Shown: positions 53,627-62,925 of the stretch, piece after piece
Layout: every line of letters begins with the position of its first letter
How positions within the stretch are numbered: the stretch's first letter is position 1
Assembly: GCA_030830005.1 (NCBI GenBank)
Contig: JAURNV010000016.1
Span: forward strand, 21,539 to 85,538
Origin: Flavobacteriaceae bacterium
GTDB taxonomy: Bacteria > Bacteroidota > Bacteroidia > Flavobacteriales > Flavobacteriaceae
DNA: 64,000 bases
Direction of reading: 5' to 3'
Translations under genes and position numbers: made by a program
Notes under the pieces: model-generated
Seen by the model: only the letters and a program-made list of their open reading frames with translations
What the model was told of the DNA's origin: nothing
The model's database searches: none

Positions 53627-54969
53627 TAGGCGTTATCTTCGCCTCTTATCATATTAAGCACCGTCCGAATGATAATTTTAATGTCTAACGCAAAAGACCA
53701 GTTGCGGATATAAAAGATGTCGTATTTCACACGATTAATAATATCCAAATCCTCTATAATTTCCCCTCTAAACCCTCGCGTCTGAGCTAATCCAGTGATT
53801 CCAGGTTTTATGGTATGTCTTAACTGAAATGAATCTATCTGTTTTTGATAATTCTTATTATGAATTTCCATGTGTGGCCTTGGACCAACAACGGACATAT
53901 TACCTAAAAACACATTAAAAAACTGCGGGAATTCATCTATGCTGGTCTTCCGTATTATACGCCCAATTCTAGTCACGCGCCGATCTTCTTTATTAGCCTG
54001 TGACTCATCGATATTATTGGTCATCGATCGGAATTTATAACAACGAAACAGCTTATTGTTTAGCCCATTTCGGTTTTGAATAAATAGCACCGGTCCTTTA
54101 GATTCGAGTTTAATTAAGGCTGCAACTAAAGGGAAGAGCCATGATATCACTAATAGTATTACTGTTGCAGAAAAAAACACATCAAGCCCCCGTTTAAGAT
54201 ATTTGTTTATGCCCTGATTCAAGGGGGAAAATTGTGTTTTATACACAGGAGTATAACCATAATAATCCACATCTTTTGATTTGATAATAGCATCGTGAGT
54301 ATCAAAAATAAAAATCGGTATTTGTAACAATGCTATTTTTTCTAGACTCCTTTTGTGTGTATTTGTGTTTGCGTTTTTTTGGTAGATAAACGCTGCTGAA
54401 ATTTTATGTTTTTTCACTGTTTCTTTGGAGATTTCAAGTTCAGCGTTTAATCCCAAATCATAAATCTTAAATCCAATATGGGGGTTGCTTTGTAAAAAAT
54501 TAGTCATTGTTAACGCTTTTGCCTTATCGCCCAATATTATAATGGTCTCTTTGAAGGTTTCTTTTTTTGCACGTAAAAACCTGATTAAGGTAAATATGAA
54601 AAAACGATATGATAACTGTATGAATAACAATATTGCTGCCAAAGCAGCATCTTCCCATTGGGGGTTGCGAGAAAAGAGCGAAATAGCAACTATTTGAATA
54701 CATAAAAAAAGAACCGTCATGTGTAAAACCAAGCGGAAAGTTACACGAAGGAATCTGTCTGTACGACGTAACTTATAAATAGACCAATACGCTCCTATAG
54801 TTAACCATAAAAAAACAAATGCCATAAGACGAATGGCTGAAAATTCTGTGTTGTCGTATAGCATTAAACTGATATCACTATCAAGCGTATAGACTAAAAA
54901 AAGTGAACTCCCTATGTCAAGGACAAAAGTAAGGACACGAAAAGAGGCTAAAGTAAATCGTCTAATCAT
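53623..54969 (-). CDS. Undecaprenyl-phosphate sugar phosphotransferase (initiating)
   Basis: A 448-residue polyprenyl-glycosylphosphotransferase (WbaP/WcaJ type) that transfers a sugar phosphate to undecaprenyl phosphate and so starts repeat-unit synthesis. It has four N-terminal membrane helices (~10-125), a soluble CoA-binding-like domain (~140-235), another helix (~260-285), and the catalytic C-terminal domain with GLDVFFSATVILLV, FIQNRNGLNNKLFRCYKFRSM, SIDEFPQFFNVFLGNMSVVGPRPH and GITGLAQTRGFRGE. All conserved parts are present. It lies downstream of uxs at the end of the minus-strand polysaccharide cluster. Confidence 0.93.
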   Translation of the reverse strand: MIRRFTLASFRVLTFVLDIGSSLFLVYTLDSDISLMLYDNTEFSAIRLMAFVFLWLTIGAYWSIYKLRRTDRFLRVTFRLVLHMTVLFLCIQIVAISLFSRNPQWEDAALAAILLFIQLSYRFFIFTLIRFLRAKKETFKETIIILGDKAKALTMTNFLQSNPHIGFKIYDLGLNAELEISKETVKKHKISAAFIYQKNANTNTHKRSLEKIALLQIPIFIFDTHDAIIKSKDVDYYGYTPVYKTQFSPLNQGINKYLKRGLDVFFSATVILLVISWLFPLVAALIKLESKGPVLFIQNRNGLNNKLFRCYKFRSMTNNIDESQANKEDRRVTRIGRIIRKTSIDEFPQFFNVFLGNMSVVGPRPHMEIHNKNYQKQIDSFQLRHTIKPGITGLAQTRGFRGEIIEDLDIINRVKYDIFYIRNWSFALDIKIIIRTVLNMIRGEDNAY

Positions 54970-55020
54970 ATAGTGTTGGTTACTAATATAACGATTCTGC
55001 TGTTGTCTTATTGTATCTAC

Positions 55021-56004
55021 TTAGTTTTTGTACGAAGTAAAATCTCGGTGCTCGACTTTTTTAAGTTCTTCTTGGGTCAATGATTTAAAAAAGGTATAGG
55101 TGCGTTGCATACCTTCTTTGCGTCCAATCTTTGGTTCCCAGCCCAAAATTTCTCTTGCTTTGCTAATGTCAGGTTTGCGCTGCAATGGGTCGTTTTTGGG
55201 TAAGGGTTTAAATACAATTTTCTGATTGGTTCGGGTGAGTTCAATAATCTCTTGAGCAAAATCTAAAATCGAGATTTCGTCAGGGTTACCAATGTTTACC
55301 GGCAAGTGATAGTCGCTCATTAGCAGCCGATAAATTCCTTCTATTTCATCTTCCACAAAACAAAACGAACGGGTTTGTAAGCCATCGCCAAAGACGGTCA
55401 AATCCTCGCCACGAAGTGCCTGTCCCATAAAAGCCGGAATTACACGGCCGTCGTTGAGGCGCATTCTTGGGCCATAGGTATTAAAAATCCGAACAATTCG
55501 GGTATCAACGCCATGATAACGGTGATACGCCATGGTAATGGATTCCAAATAGCGTTTTGCTTCGTCATAAACGCCTCTTGGACCAATGGTATTCACATTA
55601 CCAAAATAGTCTTCGGTTTGGGGGTGTACGAGTGGGTCACCGTAAATTTCGGATGTAGAAGCTACTAAGATTCGAGCATTTTTGGCCCGTGCAAGCCCAA
55701 GGGCATTGTGTGTTCCAAGCGCACCTACCTTAAGCGTTTGAATCGGGATTTTTGAATAGTCTATCGGGCTGGCAGGTGATGCAAAATGAAGGATATAATC
55801 CAAATCCCCTTCAACATCAATGTGTTCACAAACATCGTGATGCACAAAAGTAAAATTAGGGTTGTCTTCTAAATGCGCAATGTTGGACATGGACCCTGTA
55901 ATGAGGTTGTCCATACCGATAACGACCATGCCATTTGTCAATAGTTTATCGCACAAATGTGACCCTAAAAATCCTGCTGCTCCGGTAACTAATGCGCGTT
56001 TCAT
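55021..56004 (-). CDS. uxs: UDP-glucuronate decarboxylase (UDP-xylose synthase)
   Basis: Decarboxylates UDP-glucuronate to UDP-xylose through a keto intermediate. The 327-residue SDR enzyme has the NAD loop GAAGFLG (8-14), the UXS mark [20 protein letters not shown], the catalytic Tyr-Lys in YDEAKRYLE and [10 protein letters not shown]. It overlaps ugd by ATGA, which supplies its substrate. Confidence 0.93.
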   Translation of the reverse strand: MKRALVTGAAGFLGSHLCDKLLTNGMVVIGMDNLITGSMSNIAHLEDNPNFTFVHHDVCEHIDVEGDLDYILHFASPASPIDYSKIPIQTLKVGALGTHNALGLARAKNARILVASTSEIYGDPLVHPQTEDYFGNVNTIGPRGVYDEAKRYLESITMAYHRYHGVDTRIVRIFNTYGPRMRLNDGRVIPAFMGQALRGEDLTVFGDGLQTRSFCFVEDEIEGIYRLLMSDYHLPVNIGNPDEISILDFAQEIIELTRTNQKIVFKPLPKNDPLQRKPDISKAREILGWEPKIGRKEGMQRTYTFFKSLTQEELKKVEHRDFTSYKN

Positions 56005-57299
56005 CTGCCTATAGAATAATAATCAATGCCTAAAGCTTCCATTTCTTTTGGGCTATAAATGTTGCGGCCGTCAAAAATGACATTGCTCTTAAGGGAGCTT
56101 TTTAACTTCTCAAAGTTTGGATTTCTAAAGGCGTGCCACTCCGTACAAATCAACAGGGCGTCTGCGCCCTCAACAGCAGCCATCATGCTCGTGGCAAACG
56201 AGATGCTGTCGCCAAGTTTTGCTTTTACGTTGTCCATCGCCTCGGGGTCAAAAGCGGTAACCGTAGCCCCTACAGCAAGTAATTTTTCAATCATATACAA
56301 GGCGGGGGCTTCGCGGATATCGTCGGTATCGGGCTTAAACGCCAGGCCCCAAAGGGCAATTTTCTTGTCTTTTAAATCGCCTTTAAAGTGCATCGCTATT
56401 TTAGGAAACAATACCGTTTTTTGTTGCTCGTTTACGTTTATGACGCTATCCAAAATGGCAAAATGATGATTGGCATCTTTCCCCGATTTGTGCAACGCTT
56501 TTACATCTTTTGGAAAGCAAGACCCGCCGTAGCCAATTCCCGGAAACAAAAAGCGTTTTCCAATGCGTTCGTCTAGCCCCATGCCAATACGTACATCGTC
56601 AACATTAGCGCCTACTTTTTCGCAATAGTTAGCAATTTCGTTCATATAGGTAATTTTGGTCGCCAAAAAGGCATTTGCGGCATATTTGGTAAGCTCTGCC
56701 GATTTGATATCCATAAATACAATCGGGTTTCCTGAGCGCACAAAGGTTGCGTAAAGTTTTTCCATGGCATTTTTAGCCCGTTCGGATTCTACCCCTACAA
56801 CAACTCTGTCGGGTTTCATAAAGTCTTCTACGGCAAAGCCCTCGCGTAAAAATTCGGGATTAGACACCACATCAAAGGGGACATCCGTTTTTTCCTTTAA
56901 CACTGCTTTAACTCGCTCACCCGTGCCTACGGGTACTGTACTTTTACTCACTACAATTTTGTAGTCTTTCATCAGCTCACCGATTTGGTTGGCAACCCCC
57001 AACACGTATGACAAATCCGCAGAGCCGTCTTCATCTTCGGGGGTTGGAAGGGCCAAAAAGATTACCTCTCCATGAGCTACTCCTTCTTCAATGTTGGTAG
57101 AAAAGTGCAATCTTCCTGCCTTTATGTTGCGTTCAAAATAGGTTTCCAGGTGGGGTTCATAAATAGGCACCTCGCCATTTTGCATTTTGGCTACTTTGGT
57201 TTTGTCAATGTCAATACACAAGACCTCATTACCGGCTTCTGCCAAACAAGTTCCAGTCACTAAGCCTACATAACCAGTGCCGATTACGGTTGTTTTCAT
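56001..57299 (-). CDS. ugd: UDP-glucose 6-dehydrogenase
   Basis: Oxidises UDP-glucose to UDP-glucuronate with two NAD. The 432-residue protein has the N-terminal loop [46 protein letters not shown], the catalytic cysteine in [10 protein letters not shown] (near 259) and the C-terminal domain with [15 protein letters not shown]. Base composition is similar to uxs and clearly richer in G+C than rmd and the genes beyond. It overlaps both neighbours by ATGA. Confidence 0.97.
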   Translation of the reverse strand: MKTTVIGTGYVGLVTGTCLAEAGNEVLCIDIDKTKVAKMQNGEVPIYEPHLETYFERNIKAGRLHFSTNIEEGVAHGEVIFLALPTPEDEDGSADLSYVLGVANQIGELMKDYKIVVSKSTVPVGTGERVKAVLKEKTDVPFDVVSNPEFLREGFAVEDFMKPDRVVVGVESERAKNAMEKLYATFVRSGNPIVFMDIKSAELTKYAANAFLATKITYMNEIANYCEKVGANVDDVRIGMGLDERIGKRFLFPGIGYGGSCFPKDVKALHKSGKDANHHFAILDSVINVNEQQKTVLFPKIAMHFKGDLKDKKIALWGLAFKPDTDDIREAPALYMIEKLLAVGATVTAFDPEAMDNVKAKLGDSISFATSMMAAVEGADALLICTEWHAFRNPNFEKLKSSLKSNVIFDGRNIYSPKEMEALGIDYYSIGR

Positions 57300-58177
57300 A
57301 GGTTCGTATTTAGCATTGAAAATAGTGTGTCTTCAATTGAATGTGGAAAATTAGTTATGCCCAAAAAATCAAATATTTTAGATGGGTCTCCTTTCAAATC
57401 GACAATTTCATTTTTTCTAACAAATTTCGGATTTGTTTTTACCTCAATATTGTGCTCGGATATATCAGTTAGTAGGTTTAAAATTTGTGAGATACTATAT
57501 GATTTTACTGAGCATAAATTAAACGTTTGCGAATGTAAATCACTTATCATCAACTTGGCATAAACTTCTACTATGTCTTTAACGTTATTATATTCTCTGA
57601 AAACATTAATATTCCCTAGTTCAATAGATTTCTTTTTTTTTCTAAAATGACTTACAATTTTGGGAATTAAAAAATGTTGCTCTTGACCTGCGCCTGTGTA
57701 ATTAAACGGTCTAACAATTATAATTTTAAGCTTTTCGAAATAATTTCTGGTCATATTTTCCATTGCCAGCTTAGAATTTCCATAATGATTAACAGGGAAA
57801 GTACTGTTGACTTCCGAAAGGGAACCTCCGCTATTTCCATAAACTGCAGCGCTACTCGCTAACATAATCTTTCTTGGAAATTGGTTCAACGAAATAAGTG
57901 CATCTAAAATATTTAGCGTTCCAAAAACGTTAACATTGTACATTTTCATAGGTTCTGCTGCGACAAAAGAAATTGCTGCAAGATTAATGATGTAGTCTGG
58001 AGTAATTTTATTTAAAACTGCATATACCTGTTCAATTTTTGTTAGGTCACAAATAACGTGTGTGTGTTTTGTGGGCTTTCCAATGGTGGTTCCAAACACT
58101 TCAAAACCTTGAAACGACAACAATCGCTCTAAATAAACTCCTGTAAAACCGTCAATTCCGGTTATTAAAACACGCAT
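57296..58177 (-). CDS. rmd: GDP-4-keto-6-deoxy-D-mannose reductase-like SDR
   Basis: A 293-residue extended SDR. NAD loop GIDGFTG lies at the N-terminus (7-13), followed by YIINLAAISFVAAEP, a SSAAVYG segment, the catalytic YGNSK and VRPFNYTGAGQEQHFLIPKI. This best fits RMD, which reduces the product of Gmd to GDP-D-rhamnose. The ATG at 58177 is used; the ORF-track start overlaps gmd. It is one base downstream of the gmd stop. Base composition is very A+T-rich compared with ugd. Confidence 0.82.
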   Translation of the reverse strand: MRVLITGIDGFTGVYLERLLSFQGFEVFGTTIGKPTKHTHVICDLTKIEQVYAVLNKITPDYIINLAAISFVAAEPMKMYNVNVFGTLNILDALISLNQFPRKIMLASSAAVYGNSGGSLSEVNSTFPVNHYGNSKLAMENMTRNYFEKLKIIIVRPFNYTGAGQEQHFLIPKIVSHFRKKKKSIELGNINVFREYNNVKDIVEVYAKLMISDLHSQTFNLCSVKSYSISQILNLLTDISEHNIEVKTNPKFVRKNEIVDLKGDPSKIFDFLGITNFPHSIEDTLFSMLNTNL

Positions 58178-58178
58178 C

Positions 58179-59212
58179 TTAAAATGTTTCTCCTTTACGA
58201 TTTCTTTCAATATCCTTTTGAACCATTATTGAACACAGTTCTTCCATAGAGGTTGTAGGTTTCCACCCAAGTTCCTTTTCAGCTTTTGAAGCATCTCCAA
58301 GTAAAATCTCAACCTCAGCAGGCCTGTAAAACTCTGGGTTTACTTTTACTAAAACATCTCCTGTTTTGTCATTTAACCCAATCTCGTTTTCTTCAGATCC
58401 CTCCCACTCAATATTTATATCAACCGCATTAAATGCAAGTTCAACAAACGTTCGGACAGTGTGTGTTTTATTTGTGGCTAGAACATAGGTAGACGGAGTG
58501 TCCGCTTGAAGCATTCTGTACATTCCCTCAACATATTCTTTTGCATACCCCCAATCTCTTTTGGCATTTAGGTTACCCAATTCCAAAAGTGAAGATTTAC
58601 CTAAGTGTATTTTAGCAACGGCATCTGATATTTTTCTTGTGACAAATTCCTTGCCTCTCAACGGAGATTCGTGATTAAACAAAATTCCGCTAGTTGCAAA
58701 AATTCCATAAGACTCTCTGTAATTTAGTGTTGCCCAGTGTGCAAAAACCTTGGAAACTCCATAAGGGCTTCGCGGATGAAAGGGGGTAGTTTCAGATTGA
58801 GGAATTTCATGAACTTTTCCAAACATTTCAGATGTTGAAGCTTGGTAAAATTTTATTTTGGGATTTATCGCTGTATGGCTTCAAGCAAGTTAAGTGCTCC
58901 AATTCCTGTTATTTGAGCCGTTGCAATCGGTTGAGTAAATGAAACACCTACAAAACTTTGAGCCGCCAAATTATAAATTTCGTCAGGATAAACATCAGAG
59001 ATTATTCTATATGCGCTGGACAAATCTACTAAGTCATACTCTAAAAGACTTAAATTTGGATGATTGTTAATCCCCAACTCTTCTATTCTCCAAAAATTAG
59101 TAGAGCTCGTTCTTCTGTATGTGCCATAAACACGGTAGCCTTTCTTTAATAATAGTTCTGCCAAATACGCAGCGTCCTGACCTGTAATTCCTGTAATGAG
59201 GGCTTTTTTCAT
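58179..59212 (-). pseudogene. gmd: GDP-mannose 4,6-dehydratase, frameshifted
   Basis: Gmd converts GDP-mannose to GDP-4-keto-6-deoxymannose. The N-terminal piece (59212 down to 58865) holds the NADP loop [14 protein letters not shown] and [11 protein letters not shown] and stops right after LLEAIQR. The C-terminal piece continues in the next frame as [17 protein letters not shown] and runs to 58179 with the SPYGVSK catalytic motif and [13 protein letters not shown]. One missing base near 58868, in an Arg CGn codon, explains the split; restoring it gives one continuous protein of normal length (~345 aa). It is either a true null mutation or a sequencing error. Start ATG overlaps the upstream stop (ATGA). 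Confidence 0.9.
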
Positions 59213-60360
59213 TTTTTTGACTTCCAATTATAATATAGTTGCTCTACGGTTTCTTTTATTTCTTTTTCAAAACGCTCAGTAGAAAAACGTTTTGCATTTT
59301 CTCTTATTGTAGATTTATCAAACTTCTCCTCATTATCCATAAAAAAGTTTATCCCCTCAAGTAACGACGGTACAGACTGTTGGTAAAAAAAAACACCTGT
59401 GTCTGTTTTTGAAATTTGCTCCTCCGGAAATTTTCCCTTAATCGTTTCTAAAGCACCGCCGTTCCCAAAAGCAATGACGGGAACACCACAGGCCTGTGCT
59501 TCAACAGGGGCAATTCCAAAATCTTCTTCGGCCGCAAAAATAAATGCTTTTGCTTTTTGGGTTAAGGCAATCATTTCATCTCTTTCAACATACCCCATAA
59601 TTGTAATGTTTGATGATGCTTTTGATTTTACTTTTTTCATATCTGGCCCATCGCCAATGACAATTAATTTATATGGGGTCTGCGAAAACGCTTCTACAAT
59701 TAAGTCCATTTTTTTATAAGGAACCATCCTTGACGATGTGATAAAATAATCTGCAGTAGTATTTGATATTGTAAAGGCATTTATATCAACTGGAGGGTAA
59801 ATAACAATACTTTCTTTACCATAAATTTTTTTAATCCTTTTAGCAACGTAATTGGAAAGCGTAATATAAAAATCGGGGCGATTGCTGGTTGCTCGGTCCC
59901 ATATTCTTAAGTAATGTAAAATTAGCTTTGCAAAAAATCCTTTTATGCCTTTGTGAAGATTTGATTCAACTAAATATTGAGAGTATAAGTCCCATGCATA
60001 TCTTACAGGGGACAAAACATAAGAAATGTGTAATTGGTCGTGGCTAGTTAAGACCCCTTTGCTGATACATGAAGAACATGAAAGAATTAAATCATACTCT
60101 TTAAGGTCAAATTGCTCGATAGCATAAGGGAAAAGTGGCAAATATTTTCTATAATGCTTTTTAGCAAATGGAAGCTTTTGGATAAATGATGTGTTTACAG
60201 CTTTTCCTTTCAGTATAGATTCTCTTTGGGCTGTGTCTAAAAAATCAATGAGGGCGAAATTTTCTAAGTCTGGCCAAATAGTATTAAAGCTTTCATTGCA
60301 GCGTTCAGCTCCACCATAAACAGTGTACCAATCATAAATTAATGCTTTTTTTATATCCAC
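59209..60360 (-). CDS. Glycosyltransferase family 4
   Basis: A 383-residue GT-B enzyme that adds a sugar to the polysaccharide repeat. N-terminal acceptor domain [17 protein letters not shown]-terminal donor domain with [71 protein letters not shown], which holds the E-x7-E donor motif. The start is a GTG overlapping the stop of the upstream gene (TAGTG). Donor and acceptor are unknown. Confidence 0.92.
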   Translation of the reverse strand: MDIKKALIYDWYTVYGGAERCNESFNTIWPDLENFALIDFLDTAQRESILKGKAVNTSFIQKLPFAKKHYRKYLPLFPYAIEQFDLKEYDLILSCSSCISKGVLTSHDQLHISYVLSPVRYAWDLYSQYLVESNLHKGIKGFFAKLILHYLRIWDRATSNRPDFYITLSNYVAKRIKKIYGKESIVIYPPVDINAFTISNTTADYFITSSRMVPYKKMDLIVEAFSQTPYKLIVIGDGPDMKKVKSKASSNITIMGYVERDEMIALTQKAKAFIFAAEEDFGIAPVEAQACGVPVIAFGNGGALETIKGKFPEEQISKTDTGVFFYQQSVPSLLEGINFFMDNEEKFDKSTIRENAKRFSTERFEKEIKETVEQLYYNWKSKK

Positions 60361-61556
60361 TAAATCGCTGTTTTTTGTGTTCGAAAAAGGAAAATGGAAT
60401 TAAAAAATGTAAAAAAAATAATACCTGCCTCACGTTCAAAAAAGTTTTCAGTAAGTAACGCAATAATAAGCATTATTAGAAATGTTTGATGTATTAGGTT
60501 TGCTCGAACAAAACTAATATAAAAAAGAAGGCAAATTGAAATTAAACCAAATAAACCGTTTTTTAAGATTTCGTGTAAAAATTGATTGTGAGAATTGTAG
60601 TGCTGCTCAACAAAAGAATTAAAACTATTGTATGAGTAAAAGCTATAACATTCGTCGAGTTGATGTTGTACATTTCCAATGCCATAGCCAAAAGGGAACT
60701 TAGCTTTTAATGCCTGAAATACACAATGGTAAACACCGTACCTGTAGTTAACCTCATGAGGTGCTTGCTCTTGAGATGGAAGAGTCCTTTCTGTATTTGC
60801 GATTTTTTCAAACCTTTCTTTTAGTGGATTAGGTATTACCATAATAAAAATTAAGCTAAGCAAAGCAATGATTACTACTGCTTTTTTCATTCTTGAAATA
60901 TAAAACACCAAACCAAAAACAAGGGCTAAAAATGCTGCCCTTGGTGAAAACAATAACATGGGAAATACAAAAATGAATGTAGCCATTGCTAAAATGAAAA
61001 GTTTGATATACCACTCCTTTGTAAACCATATTATAAAATGAATTGTGGCCACAAAAGAAAATGCAAAATATAGACCTAAATAGGGAAAATAAATTTTGGT
61101 AAGGTCAAAATAATTATTTCTGAAAACAGGATGGTAAAAAGAGTTTTTATTCCATAATTCTGAGAAATCCATTAAAAACAAATTTATCAGAACAAAAAGA
61201 GAAAGTGTTGCTGTGGAAAATATGAAAATCAACAATATTCTGTTAATCGTTTTCTTATCCATATGGTTTGAAACAAAGTAGACTGCAAGAGGAAGCAAAA
61301 AAAACATGCTTTTCCTAATTAAAATCTCACTGCTTTCAATCGTATTCAATACAACTATTGAAGATAAAAGGTCAATGATAAAATAACTTAATACAATAGC
61401 CAGCGTTAGCTTTGAAGTCTGCTCTTTAGTTCGAAAAAAGTTTATGGTTGATAGGATCAAAAGAAAGAAAAAGCTAAATTTAAAGGTGATGAATCCTGTA
61501 ACAGGAAAGCTTGCCATCAAAAAAACAGTAAACTGAACTACTCCTTTAAAATTCAT
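60360..61556 (-). CDS. O-antigen ligase/polymerase-family membrane protein
   Basis: A 398-residue protein with about ten to twelve hydrophobic helices and one large periplasmic loop (~270-325) containing RYGVYHCVFQALKAKFPFGYGIGNVQHQLDECY and EQHYNSHNQFLHEILKNGLFGL. The loop and its HNQFL motif are typical of the Wzy_C (O-antigen ligase-like) superfamily. It may polymerise or ligate the repeat units. It starts directly next to the stop of the upstream glycosyltransferase gene. Confidence 0.88.
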   Translation of the reverse strand: MNFKGVVQFTVFLMASFPVTGFITFKFSFFFLLILSTINFFRTKEQTSKLTLAIVLSYFIIDLLSSIVVLNTIESSEILIRKSMFFLLPLAVYFVSNHMDKKTINRILLIFIFSTATLSLFVLINLFLMDFSELWNKNSFYHPVFRNNYFDLTKIYFPYLGLYFAFSFVATIHFIIWFTKEWYIKLFILAMATFIFVFPMLLFSPRAAFLALVFGLVFYISRMKKAVVIIALLSLIFIMVIPNPLKERFEKIANTERTLPSQEQAPHEVNYRYGVYHCVFQALKAKFPFGYGIGNVQHQLDECYSFYSYNSFNSFVEQHYNSHNQFLHEILKNGLFGLISICLLFYISFVRANLIHQTFLIMLIIALLTENFFEREAGIIFFTFFNSIFLFRTQKTAI

Positions 61557-62693
61557 TTATTGTTCCAATTGTTCTTCAATTACTTTTTTAGGTGAATTTT
61601 TCTTTAAATGATTTTGAGCATTGGCCACCATTTGTTGAATGTCTGATGACTTATTTTGAAATATACTTACAATTTCTGTGAAAAATTCTTGTTGTGTATT
61701 TGCCAATCGAAACATTTCATTGGGCTTAAGCCCAATTCCTTCTGCCCCTGTGCTTGTAGAAACTACTGGTAAGCCGTTAACAATTGCATTTATGCTTTTT
61801 AATTTGACCCCCGCGCCATACCTCATTGAATTAATAAATACTGTGCTTTCTTCATAATACTTTAATAAAGATGGTTCATTAAAATAAAAATTTACATTTA
61901 GAAAATTTTTAAATTTTTCTTGTACTTTTTTTGCTTGAGCGTCTGTTGCACTTCCGCATACAATAAGTCTATAATCTTTAATTTCTTCACAAAGTAAAAG
62001 ATGAGCACCATTAAGATACCACTCCAATGCATCCAAATTATTTTCCATGTGGAATGAAGAAATAAATAAGGCCGTTTTTGAGGATAGTTTTTGTATTTTG
62101 AAAGAACTATTGTACAAGGGTGGAACAAGAATATTGTTCTTATAGGGTGACTTTTTAATTTCATCATTGGAAATGTGCCATGCGGTCTGAATGAATGGCT
62201 TCAGGTATTGAATAAACCACTTAAACTTAATAGATTCTGAAATGAAATATATCTTGTGCGTTAATTTTTTTGTGCTTTTTGAAAGCTCTTTAAAATATTT
62301 AGTTTCGTTGTTTTGAACTCTCAACACCACGTTTTTAGTTTTTAAAGTATCATTAAAGAGAATTTTAGCTACATACTCTGAATACAAAATTGTAAGTCCA
62401 TATTCCCCTACTAGGTTTACATTTGAGAGGGCTTTTCTAGAGTTAATTTGAAGTGGCGTTTTAGAAAAAAAGTCTTTGAGCTTATTTTTTCTATAAACTG
62501 GGTAAATGTTAACAAATGAATCATATTCTTTAGATGTGTATTTTTTATCAATGTCTGATTTTTCTTTAGTGCAGAAAACTAAGCTCACATCGTGGCCAAG
62601 ATTTGATAAAATTGTGATTTGACTCCAAATATCGACAGTTCCCCCGTGTAATGTTGGGTAGGGCTTAAATGGAGAAACACATAATATTTTCAT
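61557..62693 (-). CDS. Glycosyltransferase (GT1/GT4-like)
   Basis: A 378-residue GT-B-type enzyme. N-terminus CVSPFKPYPTLHGGTVDIWSQI and SNLGHDVSLVFCTKE; C-terminal donor half with ALFISSFHMENNLDALEWYLNG, FINSMRYGAGVKLKSINAIVNGLPVVSTSTGAEGI. This matches the glycosyl transferases group 1 (Glyco_trans_1_4) pattern. It is A+T-rich like its neighbours. Substrates are unknown. Confidence 0.87.
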   Translation of the reverse strand: MKILCVSPFKPYPTLHGGTVDIWSQITILSNLGHDVSLVFCTKEKSDIDKKYTSKEYDSFVNIYPVYRKNKLKDFFSKTPLQINSRKALSNVNLVGEYGLTILYSEYVAKILFNDTLKTKNVVLRVQNNETKYFKELSKSTKKLTHKIYFISESIKFKWFIQYLKPFIQTAWHISNDEIKKSPYKNNILVPPLYNSSFKIQKLSSKTALFISSFHMENNLDALEWYLNGAHLLLCEEIKDYRLIVCGSATDAQAKKVQEKFKNFLNVNFYFNEPSLLKYYEESTVFINSMRYGAGVKLKSINAIVNGLPVVSTSTGAEGIGLKPNEMFRLANTQQEFFTEIVSIFQNKSSDIQQMVANAQNHLKKNSPKKVIEEQLEQ

Positions 62694-62715
62694 AATTCTA
62701 TACTACTTTGTGTGT

Positions 62716-62889
62716 TTAAAAATAAGATTGTTCAAGTGATTCAAAAGTATAAAGTTTTAAACCAGTTTTTTCGATTAAAAACTTATACACTTCTACAGGA
62801 TTTACTTTGTAAAAAGTACTTGCGCCTAAACCAAATTCAAAAATTACAACAGGCCTATACTTCTTGATTATTGTTATTGCTTCCCACAT
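62716..62889 (-). pseudogene. FkbM-type methyltransferase, C-terminal remnant
   Basis: Absent from the ORF track because it is only 57 codons (MWEAITIIKKYRPVVIFEFG...). The text KKYRPVVIFEFGLGAS, then PVEVYKFLIEKTGLKLYTFESL, is what I recall of the C-terminus of FkbM methyltransferases (general pattern: helix, R-P-V-I-x-F-E, then a short C-terminal part). About 180 or more N-terminal residues, including the SAM-binding site, are missing and a stop lies 5 codons upstream. It sits between the glycosyltransferase and the polymerase-like gene. The 230-base gap holds nothing else I can see. Confidence 0.6.
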
Positions 62890-62925
62890 TGAATTTAAAT
62901 ACTAGTTTATCTTAAGCGATATATA

